This document shows, piece after piece, positions 26,889 through 36,901 of a stretch of 64,000 nucleotides of DNA (positions are counted from its first letter, which is position 1; the number at the start of each line of letters is the position of its first letter). The translations under genes and the position numbers were made by a program. This stretch comes from Chlorokybus atmophyticus (lineage: Eukaryota > Streptophyta > Chlorokybophyceae > Chlorokybales > Chlorokybaceae), in assembly GCA_009103225.1 (NCBI GenBank), contig RHPI01002438.1:808516-872515 (forward strand), in the 5' to 3' direction. The notes under the pieces were generated by a model. It saw only the letters and a program-made list of their open reading frames with translations, had not been told where the DNA came from and did not search any database.

Positions 26889-29828
26889 GAGACACATGCA
26901 CAGCAGCCACAGGAGGAGGTGGAAGTGAACGAGGGCTTTCGATGTGTGCGTGTGCCTGAGAAACCTGTGGCACGCCAACATGGAAGTGGAGGCGTCCCTT
27001 GGCACGCGTCGAAACCCAGGTGGTATGGCTCGGAGCATGCTCTTGCAGTGGCATTCGTGCAGTGCAACAACGGCCAAGGCCTGTCGGCCTCCGACATGGG
27101 GCGGATCATCAAGTGCATCCGAAATGCACACTTCCTGACTCAGGAGCTCCAGTGGGAGACTGGTGTGCATGTGGCCAGCAACCTCCGGATCACAATTGCT
27201 TTCTCTCAGTCTGAGGTGTGTTCACGGTGTGCGGTGCATGTGCTTCAACCATCAGAGCCATGTCACATATGCACATGCGAGTGTGCTGCCGTATCAGAAC
27301 TACGTGACGGCTGACATGCGCAAGCTTGGAGACCCTGAGGATCAGGACATCAGCGTCACATATATGCCGGCCAAGGTCTGTGAAATGCAGTACCTAAGGC
27401 AGTATCGATGCAGTATCTATTTTGAGGCCAGCATGCCTGTTAATGCTCGTGGTCGGAGTAGGTATGGCTCGCGCGGTTGTATGGCAATCCACATGCCGTC
27501 AATGGCTTTAATCTCCAGTACAGTGGTGACGAGCACAGCTTTGGCCATCCTTCCACGGGCGATTGATGGAAGGATGTGGAGGTGGATTTGAGGAGAGAGG
27601 TGGGGGAAGCGTCCTACTTGGCGCCTGCCACTCTGTACAGTGACAAGACCACGCTGGACAGCGCGGGCAAGCGCTCTGGCTACCCTCTGATGGCATCACT
27701 TGCCAACTACAGTTGGGACATGTATGCTAGCAACATGGGGGTTGTTATGATAGCGCTTCTGCCGGTGGTTCACGCAGTGGCCGGGCATCCCACCTGGGCG
27801 CAGGGCAAGGAATCGTTCTCCATTCGGAAACGTGAGATTTTTCATGACACTTTGAATGTAGTGTTAGGGGATGTGAAGCGGGCGAGTTGGGAAGGATTGC
27901 AGCTCATCGACCCGAATGGCATCGAGCGTCGTGTGTTTCCCGCGCTTGCCAACTACATTAGCGACTTGCAGGTAGTGGGCATGCATGGTTGTAACCGGAT
28001 GCAGCCTGCCAGCAAACAGTGCATGGAGGATGTTGTCAATTGAACATCTGAATTTGTCGTGTTGTAGGAGACTGCCACACTCGCACGCACTGTGTCGGGC
28101 AACTAAACACGACATCCTTGCGATGTTTGTCTCGTCACCAAATCAGATCTGTTGAAGATGGATGAGGACCGGGAATTGAGAACCGAGGCCTTCTACACCA
28201 GCAATACGGCAGCTGCGGGCGGACCTGCATAGCGGTGTTGGGAATGCACGCCAGACAGCCAAGGCTTTCAAAGAGCAGCACTCCATGCATGTTGAGGAGG
28301 TAATGGTTAAATTATCGGCATTCGTGAGGACGAATGGCTTTCCGTGAAATCAGGCAATGTGGTCTGGCAACAGAATGCACTGTGGGGTTGGCGACAGTCG
28401 CGGGTGCCGGGAGCTGACTGCTACTCTCGTCTTGCCCCTGACGCAATGCATGTGCTGGGAGGCATCATTAACCACCTGCTTGCTGCTATGCACGACGTTG
28501 CAAAGGAACAAATGCGTCCATCTACAACACAGATTCTGCAGGCCAGGCACGTCTTTGGTGTTGCTTTTGTGTTGAACACGAAAGCCGATGACACGTGCTC
28601 ACAAGCAGATGTGCACAGGCCAAATGCATGCAAGGCGACTCTGCGGGTTTCGCACTTCAAGGCACCCACAAGCACAGTAGATTTCTTCATGTCCGACCAC
28701 TCCTTTTAGGTAGTGGAGAAAGTGGCGGTGCCGCAGCTGCTGCCGGTCGTCGCAGACGGTTTGCTGCTCGACAGTGAGGGCAACGATTTCTTCACCATTG
28801 CTGCCGCATCGCTTGCCCAGTGAAACAAGAAGTTGCTCAAGGCGCATGAACACACAAGAATGACCCTGACCACAGCCGACAACGAGCTGACTGCCTTCAA
28901 AGCTGCAGTGTTGCATCCGCTACTGTCGTCATATTCTGCACAGGAGTCAGGTTGGAAGATCAAGAAGATGCATCAGCTCACTCATTTTGGGCCGGCAATT
29001 GTCAGCAGTGGACACCCAGATTGGTTCAGCGCCAACCGCATGGAGCAGACGCACGCCCAAAATATCAAACGATGGGCGCGTGGTGGCAACAACCGGGACT
29101 ACCAGGCACGTATCTTGAAGGCATGGAGCTGTGCGGAATATGTGAGAGAGGATGGCATGGTCGTGGATCCCGAGATGCGCTCGGTCATGGCGCAGGCGCA
29201 GCAGCAGTGCTGTCATGTCATGGAGAAGACGGACAAGTTGCTACGGATGGATGTGCTGACAAGGAGGGAGTCCAGCCCGTACTGGAGCGGATCTGCGCGT
29301 AGCCGCCAAGTCGCCCTGAAGACTCCATTCGCCGACAAGCTGCCTGCCACCCTGGACAGCTGGTTGAGGAGGGAACAATTGGAGTTGGCCGACGGGTGGC
29401 GTGCTGTTCGCGTGGTGAACGGAGGCGCAGCGGTGTACATGACATCAGGAGTCACCATGGCGCGCGCAACTGGGATGTTCCATGGGCGGCCTTGGTTCTC
29501 TACACTTGAGTTGGAAGATGATGAGGACGGTGTGAACGTGACGTGGTGGGCTCAGGCACTCCTTTTTCTGCGCGTGGTGGTGTGGGGTGGTAGCGGCGAG
29601 CGCGTGTGGAAGGAGGTCGTGTTTGTCCGCTGGTACACGAAGCTGGTTGTGACGAGCGACACAAAGTGCATCGCTCTGGAATGGGAAAAGCGTCGAGGCG
29701 GTCCACATCTCGATGTCGTGACTCTGGAGCAAGTAAAAGGCATTGTCCAGCTCCCCATGTTTGACAAGGACAACGCCCGTGTACAAGAGGGCTATTATTG
29801 GGTGAACGTTCACTGCACTTCCACGTGA
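26889..29828 (+). pseudogene. Plavaka-family transposase, damaged
   Basis: Family blocks appear in order: APATLYSDKTTLDSAGKRSG (at 27,615), RKREIFHDTLNVVLGDVKRA, FPALANYISDL, a CxxC zinc pair in HPCDVCLVTKSDLL, LAPDAMHVLGGIINHLL, then KIKKMHQLTHFGPAIVSSGH and NRMEQTHAQNIKRWARGGNN. They match Plavaka transposases, a group of cut-and-paste enzymes best known from fungi. Proposed segments: 26889-27215, 27298 to about 27430, about 27462-27971, 28068-28290, about 28350-28530, 28710-29828. In-frame stops interrupt an otherwise conserved frame at 27564 (TGA next to TGG), 28104 (TAA) and 28821 (TGA), and there is a frameshift near 28200. The final 330 codons are intact. Upstream N-terminal exons are not resolved. 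The copy is probably not autonomous. Confidence 0.8.
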
Positions 29829-30031
29829 CACATGTACTTGTCTTACTACTCTGAGTTTGGAACATATTAGTTAGTTAGGCATTGCTAATCGTATGCTAAG
29901 ACTTTTGCTTGTAGACGTGTACAATACTGGGCAGCTGTCACTGCACAAATGTCACCACACTCGAAAGTGCCATGCAACATTCAACAATCAGTCCGCCGTG
30001 TGGCATTAAGCATCAATACAGTGCACCACAC

Positions 30032-31221
30032 TCAAGCCTCATAGTTCCATGACATATGAGGGTAGGCACAGCGCATATCCATTGTTTCAAGCATGAGACG
30101 CCCTATGCACTCCGCCATTGCGGGAGGAACTGCATTCGCTATGGAAACGGCCGAGGTCATCCATGGCACTCCCAGCGCTGTTTGCCACGCAGCAATGCCA
30201 CCCCTGGTGCTTGAAAGGCCATAGACCGGGTACATTTGCTGTGGCGCGTTTGATGTCACGATTGTCTTCTTCGCGCTAGCGGACAGGTGCGGCAATAGCA
30301 GTCCAACTGCCTTGCACGCGTGCGAGCAGCGTGCTGGTGGGGTAGCTACCACTGGCTGTGTCTCAAACAGACGGTGTTGGAAAGTTGATCGGCCAAACAT
30401 CGTGCCACAAAGGGACAGATTGGGTCTGAATGAGGAAGCTGCTCCTTGCACATTTTCAATCACAAACTTGACCTGGCTTGCAAGCAGCATACGTCGGACG
30501 AGCGGTATCATATCCTAGTGTCTCCAGGATGTGCCATGTGCCGCCCGTTGAGGTGCCGAGATAGCACCTGAATAGGGCCTGGCATGGTGGACTGGCCCGA
30601 TTGAGCTCATACTTGCTCAGCTTTTCTGCATCAGGGTGCATACATTGCGGTGTATGAAGGGCAGTGGGTACTCAAAGGAGGGACTTATGTCCATCCCGGT
30701 CACGTCAAAGCCTGCGTGGTATAGACCGACACTGGCACCGCCACCGCCGCAGAATAGGTCGAGTGCCCTTAATCTGCGTGTGCGTCTAAACTTGTTGTCA
30801 AATGGCGTGTATATGGTCAAGGCTGGCCGTGGTGCTGGCCACGGACTAACAATGATGCCGTCCGGGCTTACTTTGCGACTGACGTTCTCCCCTCCAGCGC
30901 GCAGAACATGGCGTGCCCGTCAACTGATGTGTACGCGAATACGTTGTGCCCTTTAAAGTTGATAATTTGTGGTCGATCACCGTCATCAAATACTATATGG
31001 TGCTGCCCTACAAAGACATTTTCCATTGCACCATGCATATATGATGCGTCCTCATTCTCACACGCCACGAAGCAATGCTGACCTGACACTTGCTTGAATG
31101 ATTCCACAACACCCGCATACCATTCCCCATCCGGCGGCCAATGCACCATGACACTCACACCGATCAGCTGCTCGCATCCCAACTTAACTGCGTGCCGCAG
31201 CCGATGCAGTGCGCTGTCCAT
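30032..31221 (-). pseudogene. Cytosine-5 DNA methyltransferase with Tudor-like N-terminus, frame-disrupted
   Basis: From an ATG at 31221, about 105 residues form a Tudor/Agenet-like module (VMVHWPPDGEWYAGVVESF, then HHIVFDDGDRPQI). After a shift near 30,890 the catalytic domain begins. Motif I is LDLFCGGGGASVG (30727-30762), motif IV ASPPCQ with the catalytic Cys (about 30579-30594), motif VI FVIENVQG (about 30449-30463), motif VIII QHRLFE (about 30362-30380) and motif X ANAVPPAMAECIG (about 30100-30138), with VPWMTSA just before it. Layout and spacing resemble compact phage/bacterial 5mC methyltransferases rather than host DNMT1, DNMT3 or CMT enzymes. The frame changes near 30,890, 30,640 and 30,520; no sensible introns explain this. 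It reads opposite to the transposase. It would methylate cytosine in DNA, but this copy looks broken unless the indels are sequencing errors. Confidence 0.8.
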
Positions 31222-31402
31222 TGGTTAATGGTCTGCCTCCTCCACAGCGGCCAGAAGATGGAACTGCCCACGCCCACACCGTGGAAGACTGCTCTGAATG
31301 CGACAACAGCTTCAACATGCATGAAATAAGCATACGCCCAACACAACATGCAGTGATACGTCGCGGTCCACTCTGCCGAATTACCTCCACAGCATCCACC
31401 AC

Positions 31403-31852
31403 CTATCCACTAACCACATGTCCCGGTGTTGTCCATGTGAAGAAGCGCATGGGTTCCCCTCGCCACTCGAAGCATGAGCGCGAGCATGATTCGCACACGC
31501 ACTGCACGCAATGGAAAAAATTGGGTTTCTTGCACAGCACTTGGCCGAGGCGGCAGCCAAACACGTCAACATTGTGTGTGGTGTGATGCCAGCAAGCAGC
31601 ACAAAAATTGTGGCACACTGTCTGCACTCGGTGGCATTCGGTCAAATGTGCTCGCATTTGCTGCCTACGGCCATTGGCACATACGTACGCATTGCATTGT
31701 GGGCACACCAAGCATGGTCTTCTAGATGAGCTTAGAGGGACATGGCGAGCTACAGCTGCTTCTTGATGGAGATGCCTCCGGATGGTCAGTGTGCGGTGGC
31801 AAGTGAGTCTCCGCGGCAGGAAGGGAGGGTGCTGAATTGTTAATGCGAGCAT
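31403..31852 (-). CDS. Cys/His-rich zinc-finger-like ORF
   Basis: A 149-codon frame with dense metal-ligand spacing: CLVCPQC, a C2H2-like CPQC-(12)-H-(4)-H segment (residues about 50-75), CAACWHH, then HCVQCVCESCSRSC. It overlaps the 3' end of the OTU frame by about 130 bases in another frame and lies upstream of the methyltransferase on the same strand. It could be a DNA-binding accessory protein of the transposon, an upstream exon of the methyltransferase gene, or the missing C-terminus of the OTU protein after a frame change. No family is recognised. Confidence 0.4.
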   Translation of the reverse strand: MLALTIQHPPFLPRRLTCHRTLTIRRHLHQEAAVARHVPLSSSRRPCLVCPQCNAYVCANGRRQQMRAHLTECHRVQTVCHNFCAACWHHTTHNVDVFGCRLGQVLCKKPNFFHCVQCVCESCSRSCFEWRGEPMRFFTWTTPGHVVSG

Positions 31853-34246
31853 GTGGCTGTGGTTGAGGGGAGGCAGAATGTGCGGAACACTCGGCTACTT
31901 CTTGCCTAGTACACGAAGGCGAGGCCTGAGGCGTTGGCGCAGCACTCTGGGTCACAGCCGGTGGTAGCGGGGAATTGGCAACGCCATTCCGCCACTCTTG
32001 AATTAAGTGTGTTACCTCCGGTGGCACTTCATGCACAAGCCACGACCACTGTTCGGTGCTTGCAGGCTTGAGGAGCCAAAAGTGTGCTTCTGGCTCATCA
32101 GGAGCAGTGTTGCCCACCACCAGGACTGAGTTGGGGGCTTCTTTATTTTCAACCCAAACTGCGCTGCCGGGCCGTGGCACCCACTCCTCATGCTCGCGCT
32201 GAACGGTCACGCAGCCAATCAACAAGCCCAGCTTGTTGGCAAACATGGTCATTTGCAGGTGCTCGACGTACACATCTTTTCTCCGCACGACCTGTCGCAC
32301 CTTGGCCATGGCTAGGTCAATATTGCAATTGACATCAGCCAACATGGTCGCAGGCAGTTTGTTGTAATACTGCGCCATCTTTCTCGCGGCACTAGTGGCT
32401 CTGCAGAAGTTTAGGATTCTGCTCGCCATGCTTGCATCGATAGCCTTGGCGGTGATTTTGCGAAGAGTGTCCCCCCCCTGCCGTCGTCGTCCATGGTGTC
32501 CAGCATGGCCCAAAATCTGCTCGAGCTGGGGCACTTGTGATCATCCAGGACACTTTGCGCTATGGATGGCCTGGCGCAAAACACACAATGGTAGAAGCAA
32601 TTACCATCCGTTGGCGCATTGAAGTGGTTCCATGAGGCGAGCTGGCCACCTAGCATGACTAATGGCCGTATGCGGGTTGCGGCCAGCTCCTCTGATGACT
32701 CGCTGGCAGGTGGTGACCCCTGCTGCATGCGCATACAGCACTCAAATGGTGTGTCCAACTGTGGACGGCAAGAGTCACAGTGACTGATAAAGTACCTGAG
32801 TTTGGGGCAGACTGCCGGCTTCAACTTGCAGCGGGTGGGGTAAGGTAGGTGCAGAGGCCACATCGGTTGTTGCATTGTGCTGTGGTCTCGCCGGTGGCGG
32901 CAAGAAGGATTGTTGCCCGCAATCACCGGTGCTGCTCGTGGAGGAGATGGCAGTGCATGAAGGACTGGTGCCGCGGAAGGTGGTTGCGCTCTGGCTGCGA
33001 GGGGAGCAGGAGCGGCAGGTGAGACCACTTGTGCATGCAGCAAGGGGGGCTGTATACAGGACCCAGGATAAGGTGGCTCACAATGTTGCAAAGGACGAAT
33101 ATAAGCTTATGCAGTGCCTGACGCATTGTTACCAAGGCACGAGCATAAAAAACAGCGACTTACCTTAGTGGCCCGTGGGCTGCATGGAGCAGGGGAAGCC
33201 ATGGGGGCTGACAAGGTGGTATTGGGTGCACTCTCCCCGCCACCCTCGATCGCAGACTCGTCGCGGAGCTCGTGAGCCATGGGCACATCATGCGCCACTG
33301 CCCCAATAGACATGTCGGGATTCAACAGGCCAACATGCATGTTAAACTGATGCCGTATTGCCGCCGCGCCCATCAGCAAGGGGGATTGAAGGACCAGTTG
33401 ATGGGATTGAATCCAGGCTTGCATAGGAGCTCCAGCAGGACCTAGTGCAGTGTGGTGCTGTCAACCAATCACATGTGGGTTAGCTGCATGCTTGCGACAA
33501 TGCAATTGCAATAGTCAACTGCGTCACACCGTCATCAGTTGGTTGCTTCGAACAGTCACCTGCGGCATTGCTGGTTGATGCACAAATGACTGCATGGACT
33601 GCGTCATCGCTGGTGCATGCACTATTGGTTGAATGCCGGACGAATGGCCACGCGCTCTTGTGCTCAAACCTAGCCTACTTCGTTCGGCACGCGCGCGCGA
33701 CTTCGCACGCTCACGCACATCCTAGCATGCAAGGTAGGCATGCATTGGAGGTGCATGCAGTCAACATGCACAGCGAGATTGGCAACAACATACCGCCGCC
33801 CAGCTGTATTTATCTGCTGTGCCTTCCGCAATGTCGGCTTGACTGTAGGGTGGGTATGGGTGAATAATGGAGGCCTGCAGCCACGCTACATTTATCACAT
33901 GGAATGCGCTAAAAAACAAATTGCTATTGCAAGGAAATGCATGTGACTGTTGAGCGTACCTCTGCATTTCTTTTTGCTTGTTCCCACAGCCGTAATTGGT
34001 CCCGCATGGTTCTGACAAGGGGCTCCAAGGACTGCAGCTCCTGATCCCCTCCTTGTTGCAGAAAGCGAGCCACCAAGCAGCTCTCTGTGTGACGATGGTC
34101 TTTAATGGCTTGCCTGCTGGTTTGTCCGATGTTGGTGATGCATGTTGGACAGCCCCATTGATGACGCCTGCCATGACGTGGCGCCCGGTAGTAGCTGGCT
34201 TCGCTGCTTGAACTGTTACGACCACAACTTCTCGCAAGAGGTGCCA

Positions 34247-34250
<4 letters not shown>
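31722..34250 (-). pseudogene. OTU-type cysteine protease-like protein, frame-disrupted
   Basis: An N-terminal exon (33960 to about 34250) carries a zinc-finger-like segment: a CPTC pair followed by HRHTESC. A basic exon follows (33560-33721), then a low-complexity exon (33174-33441) and a long Pro/Ala-rich exon. The OTU core begins at about 32,610 with NAPTDGNCFYHC, the family's Asp and catalytic Cys in DGNC. It ends at about 32,090 with EAHFWLL, the expected His followed by an aromatic residue. The middle frame breaks at a G8 run on the coding strand (C8 at 32471-32478); seven conserved residues later the helix continues as LRKITAKAIDASMASRIL. Exon phases 33560/33441 also disagree. OTU enzymes cleave ubiquitin chains, and some transposons carry them. 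A Ser/Pro-rich tail ends at TAA/TAG 31722. Confidence 0.7.

Positions 34251-34281
<31 letters not shown>
34243..34281. repeat. (GCC)n trinucleotide tract
   Basis: About 12 GCC units lie immediately upstream of the zinc-finger exon of the OTU gene (read on minus as poly-Gly, poly-Ala or poly-Arg depending on frame). It obscures the gene's true start. Confidence 0.9.
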
Positions 34282-34438
34282 ACTCCTGGTCCTCCGCGTC
34301 CTAGTCGAAACCAGGCCCACTATGCCTGACATTTGACCCGTCATCGACCTGGTGCCCCTGCATGCCATCATCCGGCCATCAATGAAGCGTGTTCGGGTGA
34401 GTGCACGCTAACTCCCATTTGGGCTAATCGAGCAATGC

Positions 34439-34520
34439 CTCTGTCGTACCATGGATGGTACGACAGAGCCATTGTACGGCAATGGCTGGGGTTGGATGAG
34501 AGATGCCTCTGTCGTACCAT
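34439..34520. repeat. Right-end palindrome and repeated CTCTGTCGTACCAT words
   Basis: Bases 34439-34452 and 34455-34468 form a perfect 14-bp inverted repeat (CTCTGTCGTACCAT / ATGGTACGACAGAG) with a 2-base spacer. The same 14-mer recurs at 34507-34520. The core GTACCAT is shared with the cluster at 26375-26535 across the element, so these are candidate transposase-binding subterminal sites. Confidence 0.8.
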
Positions 34521-34778
34521 ACTATTTAGTAAATGTTACGAATGTTACCAATGGTTGTACGAAGCATGGATGGCACGAATGCATAAGTCATACCATCAAC
34601 CATAGGAGCAAGGACGCACTACAAGTGCGACTCTAGTGCGGGACACTAGACGTGCAAAACCGCCTCATTTTCGTTTTCGTGCCTCATACATTTGGGCGGG
34701 CCAACCGGCGGCGGCAGCGTTGGAGGCGGCAGCGCCACTATCAGCTAAACAGGCGGCACCCAACTATCAGTTGGAGAG

Positions 34779-36630
34779 ATGCCTCGTAGTCCATCCACAG
34801 GTGCACCTCGTCGTGGAGGTCGGCGCCAGCTGTCCACATTGCCCCCAGTGTTCAACCAGGCAACCGTCGCCAACCAATCGCAGCATTCCCGCGCTAACAC
34901 CCAGCACATCACAACAACTCCACCTGACACTGCAATCGCAAGGGCAAGCTGGACTGCATGCGTTCTTGATGCACTGTGCAAGTTGCTTCTTGCTCAACTC
35001 CCAACTTGGATGCTTGCTTCTTTAATGACTAGCACAGTGACTCACTGCATGCGTTCTGGATACACTGTGCACGTTGTTCTTCTTTTGCAACTGTGAGGAT
35101 TGCATCTTCATGGCTGGCAGCATGACTCATGTGGTTGTGCTTGCAGAGGGTCGATTGGAACCCCCAACCCAAACGCATTTGGCCGTGACGTGGCAACCTC
35201 GGCCGTCAGCAACCCTTCCCCAAGCAAGTGGAAGATTGGCAACGAGGTAAGCACTGTGTGACACTGTGACACTGTGTGTATGTGTGTAACGGATGTTCTT
35301 CTGTGAACAGCGTTTGCGAGATGCCGTCGTTGAAATCATAAACGGCCATTGGGTAGAGAGCCACGTTTATCCCAAGGAGGACACTATTCGTAAGGTCATG
35401 TGTCAGGTGCTGTGAATGCTTCATGACCGCACTGCACCGTGACACTGACCAACCTGCCCGTGAAAGGTAGTTGGTTTCGACCATGATGACGAGGCCGATG
35501 CGGCCAAGTTCTATGAGGTGTACTGGACTCCCAATGAGTGCCCCTTCCACTGGAGTGTCGCCCTGAAGAAAGCTACGCAGGTCCGGTCTGAGAACGTCAC
35601 CAAGATCAAGCATGTCCTTGAGAAGGAGTACAAGTGGACACTGTTTAACAGCAACAAGCGCAAGTGAGTTGGGTCCCTCACCACCATGTCTGCTATGCAA
35701 CACTGCCTTCTTACTCAGCCTCCATACACACGTACTCATCTCGCCTATTGTAACCGATTCAATCAGGCACATCGACGCCCTAATGGACCCCGAGACCCAA
35801 AAAGCCCAGATGCGCAACGCGCTCCAAAGTAAGTCACAGGCACTATTCTAGCCTGGTGCAGGCTCAACTTGAACTATCTATTTCGTGACTAATGCCTTGT
35901 CGGTATGACTGTCGCAGACAAGTCATGGCGGAGATTTGAGGTGACCGACACTGCAGACCCGGAGCGGAGGAGATACATCCATGAATGGGGCAATCCCATA
36001 ATCTGGCAAATGATCGTGCAATGCTGGTCTTACGCCGTCACTACACCTGGTCGCCGGCAGCTGACAGTCAACCACCTCGCATACCTGTTGCTTACGGTGA
36101 GCACTCTGAACTCCATCATTAGCAATTCAGGAATGCTGTAGCCCCAAACTACAGGCTTGCAGACGCGTTGCAGTGAATAGTGGCTTTCGATGCCACTAAG
36201 ACATGCCTGTAAACTACGCAGGTGGAGCGCATCCTAAAGGGCAAGGATGGAGACCCTCTCCTAGCTGCCAGCATAGACACACATGAAGAGTACCTCAGCG
36301 AAATCAACACCATGATCATGTCAATGAAGCGGGAGATGAGGCAACGGTACGCAGCCCTCCAGCCATTCACCCTTGTGAAACGCCGCACTGCATCTTGTGT
36401 CGAATACCTGAAAGATCCCAATCGGCGCCGGCCGCAAGAGACAGCAGCTCGTGACCCGCTCGCTGAGGCAGAAGCGGCATTTGATTGGCTGGCACAACCG
36501 TTTGAGGAGGAAGAGCAAGCTCCGGCGTCTCCTCCACATGCCCCAGCGCGTGGTGCTTTGTTCTATGATGACGAGCAAGCGATGATGGAGAGGAGCTGTA
36601 GCGCAGTTGGTAGTCCTTTTAGCTGGTAGT
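34779..36630 (+). CDS. Unidentified multi-exon protein next to the Plavaka element
   Basis: Exons after the first join cleanly: about 35147-35248, 35310-35391, 35468-35662, 35767-35829, 35919-36096, 36222-36630 (TAG). The likely first exon starts at ATG 34779 (MPRSPSTGAPRRGGRRQLS), but its donor is unclear. The encoded protein, over 350 residues, is hydrophilic and mostly helical: RLRDAVVEIINGHWVESHVY, a Trp-rich acidic segment (YWTPNECPFHWSV), then IWQMIVQCWSYAV, a conserved-looking KREMRQRYAALQPFTLVKRR and an acidic tail. There is no signal peptide or transmembrane segment. Its place 200 bases beyond the transposon's right-end repeats suggests a second transposon-associated gene, perhaps a regulator, but I do not recognise the family and it may be a host gene. 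Confidence 0.6.
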
Positions 36631-36900
36631 GTACATAGCTACAAGGCTCTTGTGACTGAGTGTTGTGCATTTTAAACCAGCTTAGTCGATCGTCATCATG
36701 CATGTCAATACTTGCATCCCTATGATATACAACAGAACTGCATTCGAGTCACATAATCGAACTACAAGCCTTGGCAAGTGACTGAGAGACACCGTACATT
36801 TTCGGTACATGTACACAGCACAGGCACATAACAATGCTGGCAGTCAGTGACAGTCGCGTGTAGTCAAGCTATGCAAATACATATGACGACAGTTAGGCAT
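36631..36900. other. Spacer, likely 3' UTR
   Basis: No open frame of note. It leads from the stop of the unidentified gene to the 53-bp minisatellite. Confidence 0.5.
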
Positions 36901-36901
36901 T

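Larger units (their letters stand above)
26370..34580. mobile_element. Plavaka-type (CACTA-like) DNA transposon with cargo genes
   Basis: The element is defined by a Plavaka transposase on plus and by clusters of GTACCAT/ATGGTAC words at both ends: about 26375-26535 on the left and 34439-34520 on the right. Between them, on minus, lie an OTU protease-like gene, a Cys-rich ORF and a cytosine-5 DNA methyltransferase. Subterminal arrays of short repeated words are typical of CACTA-group elements, where the transposase binds. A CACTGTACAAGTG word at about 26397 could be the left terminus, but I could not find a convincing matching right terminus or target-site duplication, so the borders are approximate. 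The coding capacity is damaged in this copy. Confidence 0.65.

Noticed and set aside
27564-28823. Reassigned stop codons as an explanation for in-frame stops in the transposase
   Set aside because: Host genes in the window end normally at TGA (GH3, thioredoxin), TAG (stress protein, fusion enzyme) and TAA (CCHC, glycosyltransferase), so all three act as stops.
30617-30640. An 18-base intron (GTATGC to TGCAG) joining methyltransferase motifs I and IV
   Set aside because: Too short for this genome's introns, and the join does not restore the frame.
30869-30895. A 26-base intron between the Tudor-like part and motif I
   Set aside because: Too short. A one-base indel at the G run gives a more natural continuous protein.
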